Positions 62,768 to 64,000 of a stretch of DNA of 64,000 bases are shown piece by piece. Every line of letters begins with the position of its first letter. Position 1 is the first letter of the stretch. The notes beneath the pieces were generated by a model. That model was not told the origin of the DNA, did not search any database, and saw nothing but the letters and a program-made list of their open reading frames with translations. Source of the stretch: Acinetobacter pseudolwoffii (lineage in GTDB: Bacteria > Pseudomonadota > Gammaproteobacteria > Pseudomonadales > Moraxellaceae); NCBI RefSeq assembly GCF_002803605.1, contig NZ_PHRG01000004.1, positions 186,001 to 250,000 on the forward strand. The letters run 5' to 3'. The position numbers and the translations under genes were made by a program.

Positions 62768-63823
62768 ATGCGCAAAATTATTCATATCGATATGGATGCG
62801 TTTTATGCCTCGGTCGAGCTGCGTGAACGTCCAGAACTCAGACACCTGCCTGTGGTGATTGCCTCGCATCATCCCCGGGCGGTGGTTGCGGCTGCCTCCT
62901 ATCCGGCACGCGAATATGGTCTACGTTCTGCCATGTCGATGGGACAGGCGCGCAAGCTCTGTCCGCAGGTCATCGTAATTGAGCCGGACTTTGCCAAATA
63001 CCGTCAAGTTTCTGCACAGATCCATCAAATTTTCCAGCAATATACCGCCCTGATTGAGCCTTTATCGCTAGATGAAGCCTTTCTGGATGTCACAGAAAAT
63101 TTACAACAAATTCCGAGTGCTACCGAGGTCGCCGTGCGGATTCGGGAGGATATTGTTCAAGTGACTGGACTGACTGCTTCTGCCGGCGTGGCACCGAATA
63201 AATTTCTGGCCAAAATTGCCTCGGACTGGCACAAACCGAATGGCATCTGTGTGATCAAGCCCTCACAGGTGCAGCGTTTTATTCAGAATCTGCCGCTGAA
63301 GAAAATTCCCGGGGTGGGTAAAGTCACCCAGGAAAAACTGAAAAGCCTGAATCTGGATACCTTGGGTGACTTACAACAGATGGATGAAGCCATTCTGATT
63401 CAGCATTTTGGTAAATATGGACGGCGGCTGTTTTTATATGCGCAAGGCATTGATGAACGACCAGTCGAAGTAGAACGGGAACGTCAGCAGATTTCCAAAG
63501 AGACCACCTTTGATGATGATCTTTATTTAAATCAGTGCCATTCTTATTGGGAAGCTTTAGTTGCACAACTGTGGCAAAGCTTGCAAAAAAAACAACTTTC
63601 GGCTCGCGGCGTGACGGTCAAATTAAAGCTCAAGAATTTTCAGGTGATGCAGCACAGTAAAAGTTTTAAGCAGCTCTTGCGCAGTCCGCAGGAATTAGCA
63701 CAAGCCTTGGACTTACTATTGGATGATCTGCATATCGCGCCGCAGATGCAATTCCGGCTGATCGGTGTCGGCGTCTATCAACTCAGCGCCCCCGAGACTG
63801 AAACCCAATTATTACTGCTCTAA
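62768..63823 (+). CDS. dinB: DNA polymerase IV (Y-family)
   Basis: The 351-residue translesion polymerase has the palm residues in [13 protein letters not shown] and [10 protein letters not shown], the [12 protein letters not shown] segment, a helix-hairpin-helix region ([13 protein letters not shown]), and the little-finger domain at the C-terminus. The length matches DinB (about 350). It makes error-prone DNA copies opposite lesions. I see no LexA-type box in front; Acinetobacter uses a different SOS repressor. Confidence 0.95.
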   Translation: MRKIIHIDMDAFYASVELRERPELRHLPVVIASHHPRAVVAAASYPAREYGLRSAMSMGQARKLCPQVIVIEPDFAKYRQVSAQIHQIFQQYTALIEPLSLDEAFLDVTENLQQIPSATEVAVRIREDIVQVTGLTASAGVAPNKFLAKIASDWHKPNGICVIKPSQVQRFIQNLPLKKIPGVGKVTQEKLKSLNLDTLGDLQQMDEAILIQHFGKYGRRLFLYAQGIDERPVEVERERQQISKETTFDDDLYLNQCHSYWEALVAQLWQSLQKKQLSARGVTVKLKLKNFQVMQHSKSFKQLLRSPQELAQALDLLLDDLHIAPQMQFRLIGVGVYQLSAPETETQLLLL

Positions 63824-64000
63824 ACGACTTTTGTTCATGTTTTGAACATCAGTTTAAAAATACAGCAACTTTATTTTTATATTTTGATTTTTTAGAGTAC
63901 TCTATCTGCGCAATGCATTATCCATGTATATGCTGAGATGCTGAAAATCACCTTTACTTTCAGCATGCTGTCCTGTGATTGGCGTGACGATCAAATCCGA
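63824..64000. other. Right-end intergenic sequence
   Basis: No gene can be called in the last 177 bp. It holds a short inverted repeat GTTCA/TGAAC (63832-63846) just after dinB, and AT-rich sequence that may lead to a gene beyond the window. Confidence 0.5.

Overview
The window reads as a chromosomal core segment of a gammaproteobacterium of the family Moraxellaceae, most probably Acinetobacter. The basis is protein-level resemblance and gene neighbourhoods familiar from that genus: xerD-dsbC-hom-thrC, gacA-pilS-pilR, nrdR-ribD-(adenine methylase)-ribE, lptFG divergent from pepA-holC, and glnK-amtB. The base composition is moderately AT-rich. I see no rRNA, tRNA, CRISPR array, transposase, integrase cluster or prophage. 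Genes are tightly packed on both strands, and many convergent pairs share a bidirectional hairpin terminator.

Layout. 1-2 kb: 3' end of recN, then yqgE-ruvX and an AlkB-type dioxygenase. 2-6.2 kb: ABC exporter, phoU and a TolC-type channel. 6.4-11.2 kb: a lipoprotein, a TPP riboswitch with thiC, then nudF-cpdA. 11.4-13.2 kb: dksA, gluQRS and a small zinc ribbon. 13.2-18.4 kb: ftsW and murD (wall synthesis), then feoA-feoB and a Cys-rich membrane peptide under a Fur-box-like site. 18.5-23 kb: xerD, dsbC, hom, thrC. 23-28 kb: a PBP7-type endopeptidase, gacA, pilS, pilR. 28-33 kb: S41 protease, gpmI, lptG and lptF. 33-35.7 kb: pepA, holC, a coiled-coil protein. 35.7-36.0 kb: an unexplained hairpin-rich block. 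36-40.2 kb: DedA protein, then nrdR-ribD-methylase-ribE. 40.3-44.2 kb: glnK-amtB, ubiK, comM. 44.2-47.6 kb: TorF-type and OprD-type porins around an AT-rich spacer, then ppa. 47.7-52.7 kb: MAPEG protein, small membrane protein, fadD, parC. 52.8-59.1 kb: MFS and TRIC-type transport proteins, YchJ, TerC/CBS protein, LOG-family protein and a PiT-like membrane protein. 59.4-63.8 kb: MFS exporter, GH25 lysozyme-like protein, membrane-anchored metallo-beta-lactamase-fold protein and dinB.

Links between genes. Two separate loci, phoU and the PiT-like gene, carry PhoB-box-like repeats upstream, which suggests shared phosphate control. The feo operon has a Fur-like operator over its likely -35. glnK-amtB has a weak sigma-54-like site. 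thiC is read through a TPP riboswitch. The least explained pieces are the 285-bp hairpin-rich block between inverted repeats at 35.7-36.0 kb, a GC-rich palindrome that supplies the apparent Shine-Dalgarno sequence of gluQRS, and an orphan D12-class adenine methylase inside the riboflavin operon. I did not find a convincing multi-gene defence or otherwise undescribed system.
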